64,000 nt of DNA from Hyperoodon ampullatus (GCA_949752795.1 OX457057.1:11894632-11958631); one strand, 5' to 3'. Numbered from the stretch's first letter, positions 40,266 through 53,870 are shown. A program made the numbers and translations. The notes: generated from the letters alone by a model not told the origin.

Positions 40266-43200
40266 ATTTGGTTCAACATGGCGGAGTAGAAGGACATGCT
40301 GTCACTCCCTCTTTCGAGAACACTGGAATCACAACTAACTGCTGAACAATCATCGACAGGAAGACACTGGAACTCACCAAAAAAGATACCCCACATGCAA
40401 ATACAAAGGAGAAGGCGCAATGAGACAGTAGGAGGGGCGCAATCCCAATAAAATCAAATCCCATAACTGCTGGGTGGGTGACTCACAAACTGGAGAACAC
40501 TTATACCACAGAAGTCCACCCACTGGAGTAAAGGTTCTGAGCCCCACGTGGGGCTTCCCAACCTGGGGGTCTGGCAATGGGAGGAGGAATTCCTAGAGAC
40601 TCAGACTTTGAAGGCTAGTGGGATTTGATTGCAGGACTTTGGCAGGACTGGGGGAAAGAGAGATTCCACTCTTGGAGGGCACACACAAAGTAGTGTGTGC
40701 ATTGGGACCCAGGGGAAGGAGCAGTGACCCCCATAGGAGACTGAACCAGACCTACCTGCTAGTGTTGGAGGGTCTCCTGCAGAGGTAGGGGGCAGCTGTG
40801 GCTCACCAAGGGACAAGGACACTGGCAGCAGAAGTTCTGGGAAGTATTCGCTGGCATGAGCCCTCCCAGAGTCTGCCATTAGCCCCATCAAAGAGCCCGG
40901 GTAGGCTCCAGTGTTGGGTCACCTGAGGCCAAACAACTAACAGGGAGGGAACCCAGACCCAACCATCAGCAGACAAGCAGATTAAAGTTTTACTGAGCTC
41001 TGCCCACCAGTGCAACAGCCAGCTCTACCCACCACCAGTCCCTCCCATCAGGAAACTTCCACAAGCCTCTTAGATAGCCTCATCCACCAGAGGGCAGACA
41101 GCAGCAGCAAGCAGAACTACAATCCTGCAGCCTGTGGAACAAAAACCACATTCACAGAAAGACAGAGAAGATGAAAAGGCAGAGGGCTATGTAAGAGATG
41201 AAGGAACAAGATAAAACCCCAGAAAAACAACTATATGAAATGGAATTAGGCAATCTTCCAGAAAAAGAATTCAGTATAATGATAGTGAAGATGATCCTGG
41301 ACGTCAGAAAAAGAATGGTGGCAAAGATCAAGAAGATGCAAGAAATGTTTAACAAAGATCTAGAAGAATTAAAGAACAAACAAACAGAGATGAACAATAC
41401 AATAACTGAAAAAAAATACACTAGAAGGAATCAATAGAATAACTGAGGCAAAAGAACGGATAAGTGACCTGGAAGACAGAATGGTGGAATTCACTGCTGC
41501 GGAACAGAATAAAGAAAAAAGAATGAAAAGAAATGAAGACAGCTTAAGAGACCTCTGGGACAACATTAAACACAACAACGTTCACATTATACGGGTCACA
41601 GAAGGAGAAGAGAGAGAGAAAGGACCCGAGAAGATATTGAAGAGATTATAGTCCAAAACTTCCCTAACATCGGAAAGGAAATAGCCACCCAAGTCCAGGA
41701 AGCACAGAGAGTCCCATACAGGAGAAACACAAGGAGAAACACACTGAGACACATAGAAATCAAATTGGCAAAAATTAAAGAAAAATTATTGACAGCAGCA
41801 AGGGAAAAATGACAAATAACATACAAGGGAACTCCCAGAAGGTTAACAGCTGATTTCTCAGCAGAAAGTGTCTACAAGCCAGAAGGGAGTGGCATGACAT
41901 ACTTAAAGTGATGAAAGGGAAGAACCTACAACCAAGATTACTCTACCCAGCAAGGATCTCATTGAGATTCGATGGAGAAATCAAAAGTTTGACAGACAAG
42001 CAAAAGCTAAGAGAATTCAGCACCATCAAACCAGTTCTACAACAAATGTTAAAGGAACTTCTCTAAGTGGGAAGCACAAGAGAAGAAAAGGATCTACAAA
42101 AACAAACCCAAAACAATTAAGAAAATGGTCATAGGAACACACATATCGATAATTACCATAAACGTGAATGGATTAAATGCTCCAACCAAAAGACACAGGG
42201 TTGCTGAATGGATACAAAAACAAGACCCATCTATATGCTGTCTACAGGAGACCCACTTCAGACCTAGGGACACATACAGACTGAAAGTGGGGGGATGGAA
42301 AAAGATATTCCATGCAAATGGAAATCAAAGGAAAGCTGGAGTAGCAATACTCATATCAGGTAAAATACACTTTAAAATAAAGAATGTTACAAGAGACAAG
42401 GAAGGACACTATGTAATGATCAAGGGATCAATCCAAGAAGAAGATATAACAATTATAAATATATATGTACCCAACATAGGAGCACCTCAATACATAAGGC
42501 AACTGCTAACAGCTCTAAAAGAGGAAATCAACAGTAACACAATAATAGTGGGGGACTTGAACACCTCACTTACACCAATGGACAGAGCATCCAAAGAGAA
42601 AATTAATAAGGAAACACATGCTTTAAATGACACAATAGACCAGATAGATTTGATTGATATTTGTAGGACATTCCATCCAAAAACAGCAGATTACACTTTT
42701 TTCTCAAGTGCGCACAGAAAATTTTCCAGGATAGATCACATCTATGTCACAAATCAAGCCTCAGTAAATTTAAGAAAATTAGAATCATATCAATCATCTT
42801 TTCTGACCACAATGCTATGAGATTAGAAATGAATTACAGGGAGAAACCTGTAAAAAACACAAACACATGGAGGCTAAACAGTACGTTACTAAATAACCAA
42901 GAGATCACTGAAGAAATCAAAGAGGAAATCAAAAAATACCTAGAGACAAATGACAATGAAATCATGACGATCCAAAACCTATGGGATGCAGCAAAAGCAT
43001 CCCATAGTTCTAAGAGGGAAGTTTATAGCTATAAAAGGCCACCTCAAGAAACAAGAAAAATCTTAAATAAACAATCTAACGTTACACCTAAAGGAACTAG
43101 AGAAAGAAGAACAAACAAAACCCAAAGTTAGCAGAAGGAAAGAAATCATAAAGATCAGAGCAGAAATAAATGAAATAGAAACAAAGAAAACAATAGCAAA

Positions 43201-46173
43201 GATCAATAAAACTAAAAGCTGGTTCTTTGAGAAGTTAAACAAAATTGATAAAACATTAGCCAGACTCATCAAGAAAAAGAGGGAGAGGACTCAAATCAAT
43301 AAAATTAGAAAGGAAAAAGAAGCTACAACAGACACCGCAGAAATACAAAGCATCCTAAGAGACAACTACAAGCAACTCTATGCCAATAAAATGGACAACC
43401 TGGAAGACATGAACAAATTCTTAGAAAGTTATAACCTTTCAAGTCTGAACCAGGAAGAAATAGAAAATATGAACAGACCAATCACAAGTAATGAAATTGA
43501 AAGTGTGATTAAAAATCTTCCAACAAACAGAAGTCCAGGACCAGAAGGCTTCACAGGTGAATTCTATCAAACATTTAGAGACGAGCTAACACCCATCCTT
43601 CTCAAACTCTTCCAAAAAATTTCAGAGGAAGGAACACTCCCAAACTCATTCTCTGAGGCCACCGTCAGCCTGATACCAAAACCAGACAAAGACACTACAA
43701 AAACAGAAAATTACAGACCAATATCACTGATGAATATAGATGCAAAAATCCTCAACAAAATACTAGCAAACAGAATCCAGCAACACATGAAAAGGATCAT
43801 ACACCATGATCAAGTGGGATTTATCCCAGAGAGGCAAGGATTCTTCAATATATGCAAATCAATCAATGTGATACATCATATTAACAAATTGAAAAAGAAA
43901 AACCATATGATCATCTCAATGGATGCAGAAAAAGGTTTTGACAAAATTCAACACTGATGTATGATAAAAACTGTCCATAAAGTGGGCATAGAGGGAACCT
44001 ACTTCAACATAGTAAAGGCCATATATGACAAAGCCACAGCAAACATCATTCTCAATGGTGAAAAACTGAAAGCATTTCCTCTATGATCAGGAAGAAGACA
44101 AGGATGTCCACTCTTACTACTATTCTTCAACATAGTTTTGGAAGTCCTAGGACAGCAATCAGTGAAGAAAAAGCAATAAAAGGAATACAAATTGAAAAAG
44201 AAGAAGTAAAACTGTCACTGCTCGCAGATGACAGGATACTCTACGGAGAGAATCCTAAAGATGCCCCCAGAAAACTACTAGAGCTAATCAATGAACTTGG
44301 TAAAGTTGCAGGACACAAAATGAATGCACAGAAATCTCTTGCATTCCTATACACTAATGATGAAAAATCTGAAAGAGAAATTAAGGAAACACTCCCATGT
44401 ACCACTGCAACAAAATAATAAAATACCTAGGAATAAACCTACCTAGGGAGACAAAGACCTGTATGCAGAACACTGTAAGACACTGATGAAAGAAATTAAA
44501 GATGATAGCAACAGATGAAGAGATATACCACGTTCTTGGATTGGAAGAATCAATATTGTGAAAATGACTCTACTACCCAAAGCAATCTACAGATTCAATG
44601 CAATCCCTATCAAATTACCAATGGCATTTTTTAGAGAACTAGAACCAAAAAGCTTAAAATTTGTGTGGAGACACAAAAGACCCCGAATAGCCAAAGCAGT
44701 CTTGAGGGAAAAAAACGGAGCTGGAGGAATCAGACTCCTTAACTTCAGCCTATACTACAAAGCCACAGTAATCAAGACAATATGGTACTGGCACAAAAAC
44801 AGAAATATAGGTCAATGGAACAGGATAGAAAGCCCAGAGATAAACCCATGCACCTATGGTCAGCTAATCTATGACAAAGGAGGCAAGGATACACCATGGA
44901 GAAAAGACAGTCTCTTCAATAAGTGTTGCTGGGAAAACTGGACAGCTACATGTAAAAGAATGAAATTAGAACACTCCCTAACGCCATACACAAAAATAAA
45001 CTCAAAATGGATTAGAGATCTAAATGTAAGACCAGACACTCTAAAATTCTTAGAGGAAAACATAGGAAGAACACTCTTTGACATAAATCACAGCAAGATA
45101 TTTTTTGATCCACTTCCTAGAGTAATGGAAATAAATACAAAAATAAACAAATGGGACCTAATGAAACTTCAAAGCTTTTGCACAGCAAAGGAAACCATAA
45201 ACAAGATGAAAAGACAACCCTCAGAATGGGGGAAAATATTTGCAAAGGAAGCAACTGACAAATGATTAATTTCCAAAATATATAAACAGCTCATGCAGCT
45301 CAATATTAAAAAACAAACAACCCAATCCAAAAACGGGCAGAAGACCTAAATAGACATTTCTCCAAAGAAGATATACCGCTGGCCAAGAAGCACATGAAAA
45401 GCTTCTCAACATCATTAATTATTAGAGAAATGCACATCAAAACTACAATGAGGTATCAGCTCACACCAGTTAGAATGGGCATCATCAGAAAATCTACAAA
45501 CAACAAATGCTGGAGACGGTGTGGAGAAAAGGGAACCCTGTTGCACTGTTGGTGGGAATGTAAATTGATAGAGCCACTATGGAGAACAGTATGGAGGTTC
45601 CTTAAAAAACTAAAAATAGAATTACCATAGGACCCAGCAATCCCACTACTGGGCATATACCCAGAGAAAACCATAATTCATAAAGCCACATGCACCCCAA
45701 TGTTCATTGCAGTACTATTTACAATAGCCAGATCATGGAAGCAACCTAAATGCCCATCGACGGACGAATGGTTAAAGAGGAAGTGGTACATATATACAAT
45801 GGAATATTACTCAGCCATGAAAAGGAACAAAATTGGGTCATTTGTAGAGACGTGGATGCATCTAGAGACTGCCATACAGAGTGAAGTATGTCAGAAAGAG
45901 AAGAACAGATATCATATATTAATGCATATATGTGGAACCTAAAAAAATGGTAAAGACGAACCAGTTTGCAGAGCAGAAATTGAGACACACATGTAGAGAA
46001 CAAACGTATGGACACCAAGGGGGGAAAGCGGCAGGGGCTGGTGGTGGTGGTATGATGAATTGAGAGATTGGGATTTACATGTATACACTGATGTGTATAA
46101 AATGGGTGACTAATAAGAAAAATATAAATAAATAAATAAACATTTTAAAAAAAGAGAGAGGAAAAAAAAAACG
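40266..46173 (+). mobile_element. Near-full-length L1 retrotransposon, inactivated
   Basis: It starts with an L1 5' end (ggttcaacatggcggagtag) and about 0.9 kb of 5' UTR. ORF1 (nucleic-acid-binding chaperone in this family) begins at ATG 41171 but meets TAA at 41192; ORF1-like text continues to about 42066. ORF2 starts at 42125 with an intact endonuclease part (IITINVNGLNAPTKRHRVAE, CCLQETHF, VGDLNTSLTP) to a frame break near 42817. Reverse transcriptase pieces follow: [20 protein letters not shown] near 43710-43770 and the ADD catalytic box (LLADDRILY) near 44220. Further frame changes occur near 43957, 44420 and 45265. The ORF2 end is at about 45942, then 3' UTR and an A-rich tail. Flanks tgtagtca and cgtagtca suggest the target duplication. 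It cannot encode either full protein. Confidence 0.93.
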
Positions 46174-46401
46174 TAGTCAATGCTTGGGGGCCTTTGTTCT
46201 CTTGTTCTCTGTTTACTGTCTTTCCCTCTGTAACCGATTCTAGGTACACAGTTTCAATCCTAGAAATGGTGCTCTAGAAAGGACACAGATTGTGTATGGT
46301 GAACCTAGGAGATTCTAGCAGGAAACTGTAAGCTCCATGAAGGCAAAGGTTGGGCCCAGTAACCTTCTAGAACTCTGTTAGGACCGTGTCTGTTTGTTTG
46401 T

Positions 46402-46437
46402 TCTTTATTCATCCATCCATCCATCCATCCATTCATC
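46402..46437. repeat. (CATC)n / (CATT)n microsatellite
   Basis: ATCC-type units repeated about seven times. Confidence 0.8.
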
Positions 46438-46841
46438 CAAATAAATATTTTGGGGGGCCTATCCCGTGCCATGACCTCTTCCAGGCTCTGAGAATTCAGC
46501 AGAGAACAAGACAGACATGATCCTTCCCCGTGTTATGCTCTAGTGAGGGAGACAGAATAAACAAGTCAACAAATACATGCTCTAATATTTAAATGAACTA
46601 ATGACTCTCCTTCAAACCTGGTTTTGAAAAAACAAGGAAAGTAACAGGTCCTGTAGGAATTATTAGTGCAAACAGCTACCTTGACATGTAGCTGACACAT
46701 TAATGAGCATCTTTTTCTTGAACTGAACCCAATTTTGCTGAAATATTCCTTTCAGTTATTCTCCCATTTCAGAGCTTTCCTGAGAAAATGACATGTCTTT
46801 TTCAGGTACATGGACGAGGCTGAATTATTCCCAAATACCTT

Positions 46842-46958
46842 TGTTTTTTTTGGCCGTACCACGCGGCTTGCAGGATCTTAGTTCCCTGACAAGGGATCAA
46901 ACCCAGGCCTCCAGCAGTGGAAGCACAGAGTCCTAACCACTGGACTGCCAGGGAGTTC
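46842..46958 (-). mobile_element. Short CHR-1-like SINE
   Basis: It reads ttggccgtaccacgcggctt to actgccagggagttcc. Similar flanks aaatacctttg and acatacctttt. Confidence 0.88.
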
Positions 46959-48273
46959 CCCACATACCTTTTTTTAAAATAATTGAAATATATTTGACAT
47001 AGAATATTATATAATTTCCACATATCATTGAATATCAGCCGTTCCCAATTTGAGTATTATTTAAAGTGGCTGCCGATATCTGGGGGAAAAAATGTTTTTT
47101 TACAAAGAAATTATCTAGAAATAATTACACTGATGCATCATGCTGTTGCCTCCCCTACCCCTGGAGCTTCACTTATAACTGAAGAAGAATATTTTATAGC
47201 AAGGCATATATGAACCAGAGGCTCCATCGGTTTGAACTCAAATCGAGTTTCATCCACTGACATTTTAGTTTCTTAACTATTCTACTGCCTGCAGAGCATT
47301 CCACCAGAAGTGTAAGCCACATGGCAGGTTGATTTATGGCTCTGATTACTTTATGTGTTTTCCCTGGTCCCCGAAGGTGTGTGCATAATGATTTGCTCTC
47401 AGAGATCTTCGATATGCTACAGTATCACTAGAAAATTCTTACCTCCATGTGCTCTTATACGCCTGTGCTAATTAGAAGCCAAATTATCATCCTGAAACAA
47501 TCACTCCTCCTAGCACTCTTAACTTTCTTATGATTCAGTGCCCATTTTATTACACAGCTTAACAGACATTAAACATCTTGGAATGTATGCCATTACAAAC
47601 AATATGGATATTTATTTTGATAGTAAAAGTATCAAAGAGGTTTGAAGACTCTTTAGAGTTTTCCAGCAATCCGAAATCCTAAAACTCTGACACTCAGATT
47701 GAAATATTTTCAATCTTTCAAAACCACTGGAGTCTTAGAGGGGAACGTATGTTTTCCCTTCTGGAAGTTTGTCTCTGGGTGTTCTATCTCTGGTATCATG
47801 CAAATAAAAGCATTAAGCTGAGAAGAGCTTACAAACACTTTCAGGGTTCCAAGGACCTTTTATGGAAAAGTTGTATTTCCCCCCAACAGAGAAAAGTGAG
47901 ATGTGAAAGAATTTTTTTACTCAAAGTTTCCAAAGCACAAACATGCAAATGTATAGCCTTGGGGAGAGTGGGGGTCAGAGTGGCCTGTGTCCCCGCAACT
48001 TCTAGCATAGACCCCCCCCAATAATGTCTCAGGTGCCCCAGGGAAAAGGTAAGTGTAACTGCCCCAAATGTCCTAGACTCTGAACCATGATGGTGCATGA
48101 AACGAGTCAGAAAACTTGTGAGACCTTGACGCTTCTGTTAATTCTACCAGAGTAATAATGACAAGATTTCCAAAGACACAAACCAAGACCAAAGGCTGTG
48201 AGCGCCATCTGGTGGCCATATCAGAACGCCCGAACTCCATCACCTGGGCATGCCCACCACCTCCCCCCAATCC

Positions 48274-48290
48274 TTTTTTTTTTTTTTTTT
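48274..48290. repeat. T homopolymer
   Basis: A run of 17 T; no SINE body follows. Confidence 0.75.
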
Positions 48291-48544
48291 AGTGTGATGT
48301 CCGCAACCTGGTCTGATGGTAAACAGGGAAATTCCTGTATTTCTTCTTTTCGAGGGATTATTTTTATTTAAGATACTGAGTCTCTATTTACTCTTATAAC
48401 AGTTATTTTAAATTTAATGCACGTTTTTAAGTTTAAAAAGGGAGCTGCTTCTACGAAAAATGCTAAGAAATTATAGTGGGGCTAGCCAAGAGACATGGGA
48501 AAAATGGTGAAAGTGGTATATGAATGACTGAAGTTTAGGAACTC

Positions 48545-48728
48545 TCTTAGGGTGGGGTTGCCAGATAAAGTAAGGACACCCATTTAAATTTGAATTTTAG
48601 AATTTCGTTTTAGTGTGTGTCCCAAATATTGCATGGGACACAATTGCACTGAAATATTATTCATTATCTGAAATCCTATTTTAAGTGAACATCCTTTTTT
48701 CCTCCCCTAAATCTGGCAAACTTACCTT
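48545..48728. mobile_element. Palindromic MITE-like element, diverged
   Basis: Related to 11748-11962: ggttgccagataaagtaagg at one end and taaatctggcaaactta at the other, with inverted arms around a central ttgcatgggaca. Confidence 0.55.
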
Positions 48729-48751
48729 AGGAGAACAAAGAAATTGCACCC

Positions 48752-49028
48752 AGAACTTCCCTGGTGGTACAGTGGTTAGGAATCCGCCTGCCAGTGCAGG
48801 GGACACGGGCTCGAGCCCTGGTCCGGGAAGATCCCACATGCTGCGGAACATCTAAGCCCGTGTGCCACAACTATTGAGTCCTCGTGCCACAACTACTGAA
48901 GCCCGTGCGCCTAGAGCCCATGCTCTGCAAAAAGAGAAGGCGCTGCAATAAACCTGTGCACCGCAACAAAGACCCAACACAGCCAAAAGTAAATAAATAA
49001 AATAAATTTATTTTACAAAAAAGAAAAT
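48752..49028 (+). mobile_element. Long CHR-2-like SINE
   Basis: It reads agaacttccctggtggtaca through aacacagccaaaagtaaata. Exact target duplications aaattgcaccc lie at 48741-48751 and 49029-49039. Confidence 0.94.
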
Positions 49029-49081
49029 AAATTGCACCCTTCTCCTTGTCACTTCCATTTTGATCTATCAAAACAAGCTAG

Positions 49082-49303
49082 TGGGGCTTCCCTGTGGCGC
49101 AGTGGTTGAGAGTCCACCTGCCAATGCAGGGGACGCAGGTTCGTGCCCCAGTCCAGGAAGATTCCACATGCCATGGAGCGGCTGGGCCCGTGGGCCATGG
49201 CCACTGAGCCTGCACGTCCGGAGCCTGTGCTCTGCAACGGGAGAGGCCACAACAGTGAGAGGCTCGTGTACAGCAAAAAAAAAAAAAAAACAAAACTAAA
49301 ACT
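49082..49303 (+). mobile_element. Young CHR-type SINE
   Basis: It reads ggggcttccctgtggcgcag to an A-tail with caaaactaaa additions. Exact duplications aaacaagctag lie at 49071-49081 and 49304-49314. Confidence 0.94.
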
Positions 49304-49745
49304 AAACAAGCTAGCTCTTGTCCTGTCTACGGATTGCGTGGCTTTTATGCCCCAATAAACGTGTCCCTGTGGGAGTACTGAGGCCTGACATCTGAAAAAT
49401 CACAGGGCAAAGGCCCACAGTGCACCTTGAGGTGGGAAAGTCCTGGCCACTCAGAACAAGCAGTCTGGCCACATCAGACCGAGAGGGAGGGGGTTCCGGG
49501 CCCAGCTCTCTTTCCCGGCCTCTCGGGTACCTGCTCTGTGGAGGCCGAGGCCTGGCAGCTACTTTCGGGCCCTTACCAACGTTGCCTTTGATGGAGAGCC
49601 TTCCACACCCCACGTATAGACCTAGACCCCTGGACGGGGCCCGCCGTTGAGGGGGCTCTGAGCCATGGACTTAGAGGGTGCTCACAGCAGCCATAGATAG
49701 AGCCGACCTGTGGTCCTCCAACACACGATTCCTGTATTTTCTCTT

Positions 49746-49946
49746 TTTTTTTTTTGTGGTATGCATGCCTCTCACTGTTGTGGTCTCTCCCAGTGCGGAG
49801 CACAGGCTCCGGACGCACAGGCTCAGTGGCCATGGCCCTCCGACCCAGCCGCTCCGCGACATGTGGGATCTTCCTGGACCGTGGCACGAACCCGCGTCCC
49901 CTGCATCGGCAGGTGGACTCTCAACCACTGCGCCACCAGGGAAGCC
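49746..49946 (-). mobile_element. Young CHR-type SINE
   Basis: Reverse orientation. Flanks cctgtattttctctt (49731-49745) and cctgtatttcctctt (49947-49961), 14 of 15 identical. Confidence 0.94.
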
Positions 49947-50079
49947 CCTGTATTTCCTCTTAATAACAACCAAACTGGCGTTTAAGTGAGCCTGGCAAGG
50001 CTTACAAATGCACACATAAAGATTACCAACTACCTTCCCCAGAGTCGGACGATGGAAGCTGAAGTTAAAACACCCCATG

Positions 50080-50310
50080 AGGGCTTCCCTGGTGGCGCAG
50101 TGGTTGAGAGTCCGCCTGCCGATGCAGGGGACATGGGTTCGTGCCCCGGTCCGGGAAGTTCCCACATGCCGCGGAGCGGCTGGGCCCGTGAGACATGGCC
50201 GCTGAGCCTGCGCGTCTGGAGCCTGTGCTCCGCAATGGGAGAGGCCACAACAGTGAGAGGCCCGCGTACCGCAAAAAAAAAACACAAAAAACCCCAAAAC
50301 AAAACAAAAA
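50080..50310 (+). mobile_element. Young CHR-type SINE
   Basis: It has a near-consensus body and a complex A-rich tail (acaaaaaaccccaaaac). Flanks are aaaacaccccatg (50067-50079) and aaaacaccccgtg (50311-50323). Confidence 0.94.
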
Positions 50311-50629
50311 AAAACACCCCGTGGGTAGTCAGAGGAGAGGACCGTCACAGCTCATCCCCCTTTGCCGTGTTCCAGGCATGATCTGAGCACTTGTACACAT
50401 GTTAATTTATTAAAATACTTCTAACAATCCTATCAGGTTGGGACTACCATCACCCTGCGTACAGACTGAACAAAAGGAAACAGAATATGGTGTCCTCCTT
50501 GTCTTCACAAAGCCCGTTAACTGGCAGAGACAGGACTTGAAGGCCACAGTCCGGCTCCCGAGTCCATGCCATGCTTTACAGCCTCCAATTTCTCACGCTC
50601 ATTCCTAGAGCCACCTGGGAAGGAGGAAG

Positions 50630-50820
50630 CAGGCAACTAAAGACTGGGTTTGAATCAGACTCAACGTCTGACCAGCCACGTGATCCCGAGCAGGGGGCCT
50701 CGCCTCTGTGAGTCTCAACCTGGCTCCCTTGCAAAATGGGCACATTCATGGGAATGTCAGCCTTCAGCAATGCTGTGACGAGTATCAGTGTAGCATGTGT
50801 GAACGGGCTTTGTAAACTCT
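50630..50820 (+). repeat. MIR SINE (diverged)
   Basis: MIR-like order: tgggtttgaatcagactca, gaccagccacgtgatcccg, ttgcaaaatgggcacattc. Confidence 0.55.
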
Positions 50821-51102
50821 GGAGTGTTCTGTGAGGTATAAACTACCCTCTCTTCTCATTAGAGGGAATTCATTTCATAACCTGCTCCCGGCTCTTGAAC
50901 TTTGCTGTGCATCCAGTCAGTGCTGGATGATCTGGAACCAACAGCTGGTCTATTTATGTCTGAAAACCCACAGGTCATAAGAAGACAGCAGCACCCGAGG
51001 TCCTGGGTGGCCACAAAGATAAGGTTCGTGTCTCGAGGACCGATGACATGGTGGTCACTGAAGGAACAGGCCCCTCCTGCCCCTTCCACTAGTGACAACT
51101 GA

Positions 51103-51531
<429 letters not shown>

Positions 51532-51849
51532 TAAATATTTGAGAGAATGGTATCTCTTGGCTACAAGGTCTCCTGAGCACTGGCCCCACCAGGGAGAACA
51601 CAGGTCGCCTTGTGGCTTGGGTGGTTCCACAAAGCAGCCTGAGTGCAAACTAGAGCGTGGACAACATGGGGTCACTCCCTTAAGGCACCCATGGTCTCAC
51701 CCATTTCAGCCGAGTGCACTTGGGCCCAAGGGAAACCATTTTCTAGTTTGATCCGAGGTGGTTCCCTGATAAAGGGCTTGGGCTGGGAGAGGTGCAGCCA
51801 GCGCACAGCTGTGGCTGAGCTTTGATTCCCTGGATCCCTTCATTGCTTC

Positions 51850-52060
51850 CACATGTTTCTTGAGCTCCTACTAGGTGTCAGGCCCCGTTCCAGGATCCGG
51901 GGAGGGAGAGCCAAGCAAGACAGTCAGATTCCTGTGCTCACAGTTTCGGGAGGGGGTGACAGACAATAAAAGTAAACGGATGAATAAACAAGCCCACTTC
52001 AGAGAGCAGTGCTGCTGTGGAGAAAATAAACTGTGTGTCGTGGTGGCCAGCGCTTCAAGG
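51850..52060 (+). repeat. L2-like relic
   Basis: It contains cttgagctcctactaggtgt, agacagtcagattcctgtgc and gacagacaataaaagtaaac, matching the remembered shape of L2 3' ends. Low certainty. Confidence 0.4.
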
Positions 52061-52129
52061 GGGGAGGCCAAGGGGGGCCAGCTTAGTGGGTGTGCAACCA
52101 TGGAACTCAGGTGGGACTTGAACCCGTGG

Positions 52130-52870
52130 GCTGGGACTCGAACCCAGTCAGAACCCACTATCTTTTAATCGAGATCACGCATCTGGTCTTGGGACTTAAT
52201 AAAGCTCAGGTTCTTTATGTCTCATCGCAGAAAGAATTCAGTGAGAGACAAAGTAAGAAGTGGATTTCTTTAGAGAGAAACACACTCCACAGACAGAGTG
52301 TGGGCCATTTCAGAAGGCTAGAGGCCCCCAAATATGGGGCAGTTAGTTTTTATGGGCTGGGTAACTTTATAGGCTAATGAGTGGGAGGATTGTGACAACT
52401 CTAATATTTTGGGGAAGGGGCGGGGATTTCCAGGAATTGGGCCAACACCCACTTTTTTTTTTTTTTTTTTCCTGTGCGCGGGCCTCTCGCTGTTGTGGCC
52501 TCTCCCGTTGCGGAGCACAGGCTCCGGACGCGCAGGCTCAGCGGCCATGGCTCACGGGCCCAGCCGCTCCGCGGCATGTGGGACCTTCCCGGACCGGGGC
52601 ATGAACCCGTGTCCCCTGTATCGGCAGGCGGACTCTCATCCACCGCGCCACCAGGGAAGCCCCACCACCCACTTTTTGACCTTTATGGTCAGCCTCGGAA
52701 CTGTCCTGGTGCTGGTGGGTGTGTCATTTCGCTCATGTATTACAATGGGCCTGTAATGAGGCTCCAGTTCCCCTGGAAGTCGAATCTTACGCGCCCTTGG
52801 ACCTAGCCGATTCTAACCAGTCCATGTTGTATCCTCCACGGCTGTGTCCTTCTTTTAGAGACGACCTGTT
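52130..52870. repeat. LTR-like interspersed repeat, split by a SINE
   Basis: Sequence on either side of the SINE at 52458-52661 reads as one element: acttaataaagctcaggttc, tcgcagaaagaattcagtga, tttatgggctgggtaacttt on the left and ctttatggtcagcctcggaa, acaatgggcctgtaatgagg, ggaagtcgaatcttacgcgc on the right. I remember such sequence as an artiodactyl/cetacean endogenous LTR. No coding part is visible, and both family and orientation are uncertain. Confidence 0.45.
52458..52661 (-). mobile_element. Young CHR-type SINE
   Basis: It is very close to consensus and CpG-rich (gcgcgggcctctcgctgttg). Flanks are ccaacacccacttttt and ccaccacccacttttt. Confidence 0.94.
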
Positions 52871-53758
52871 TCAGGAGGGCAAGGACAAGCCAAGGGCAGG
52901 AGAGGCTGCATGGAGTGAACAGGGGATTGTGGGGCTGGGCAGGGTCGGGGGGTCTGGGTTTTTATTCCAAGGGTGTTGGGAATCCAGTGGAGGTTTTTAA
53001 GCAGGAACTGACATACCTAGAGACCTGAAGAGGATGGGACCACTCACAGACGAGGGGAGGGAGTGAAGCAGGTGACAGGGAGGAGGCAGTGAGCCTCGGA
53101 GGGGCACATCACTCTGAAAGCAGCCAGCGCGTAGCAGGAAACATGCCCACAGCTGTAGAAGCCAGGCATAGCATTGAGTGGCACGTGAATCACCATCTCT
53201 GTATGAATCTGTGCTTTTCTTCTGCCTCACTCTGCAACTTAATCACACCCAGCCCCACCCCCTGCTGCCCCGAGGTCTCTGCTTATGCTCCTCCCTCACT
53301 TGGGATGTCCTCAGATATTTTCTGAGCACCTCCCCCAGGCTAGGTGCTGTTCTGGGCACCAGGAATGGCAGGATGAACTCGCTGGTCCTCACCTTCCTCC
53401 CGTATGTCGGCCAGTGAAACTTCATCCAAGCATCAAGCCTGTCTCAGATCCCACCTTCTCCGATCAGGGAGTCGGACAGACCTGGGTTGGGATGACGCTT
53501 GAGATGGGCTGGACCCACTCAAAGTGTGGCAAGCCCCAGAGGGATTTCCAAGTAACTGAACTGTGTCCTGGAGGCAAAGCTCATTTTTAAAATGAAATTC
53601 TGGAGCATTTTGTGCTTTATTTCATGTACATTCTTGATTGATACCTACCACTAAAACTGGGCCTGATGTTCTTTCAAGAAAAGAACCGTAGGAGATAACC
53701 CAGTACCACTGCATTTATGCACCCTTCTTCCCACTTTTATTCAAAATGATACTACAAT

Positions 53759-53870
53759 GCAAGAGGGAAGAGATATGCGGAGATATGTATATGCATAACT
53801 GATTCACTTGGTTATAAAGCAGAAACTAACACACCATTGTAAAGCAATTATACTCCAATAAAGATGTTTA
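53759..53870 (+). mobile_element. Severely 5'-truncated L1 3' end
   Basis: Only about 110 bases of tail: aactgattcacttggttata, aaagcagaaactaacacacc, caattatactccaataaaga. Flanked by aaaatgatactaca on both sides. Confidence 0.88.

Noticed and set aside
42125..45942. Endonuclease/reverse-transcriptase open frames as a host gene or novel system
   Set aside because: They belong to a standard L1 with 5' UTR, A-tail and target duplication, and are broken by several frame changes.
49671..50381. Long open frames on both strands (up to 225 codons)
   Set aside because: They are translations of CHR SINEs and their tails; the same peptide text recurs at every SINE of the family in the window.
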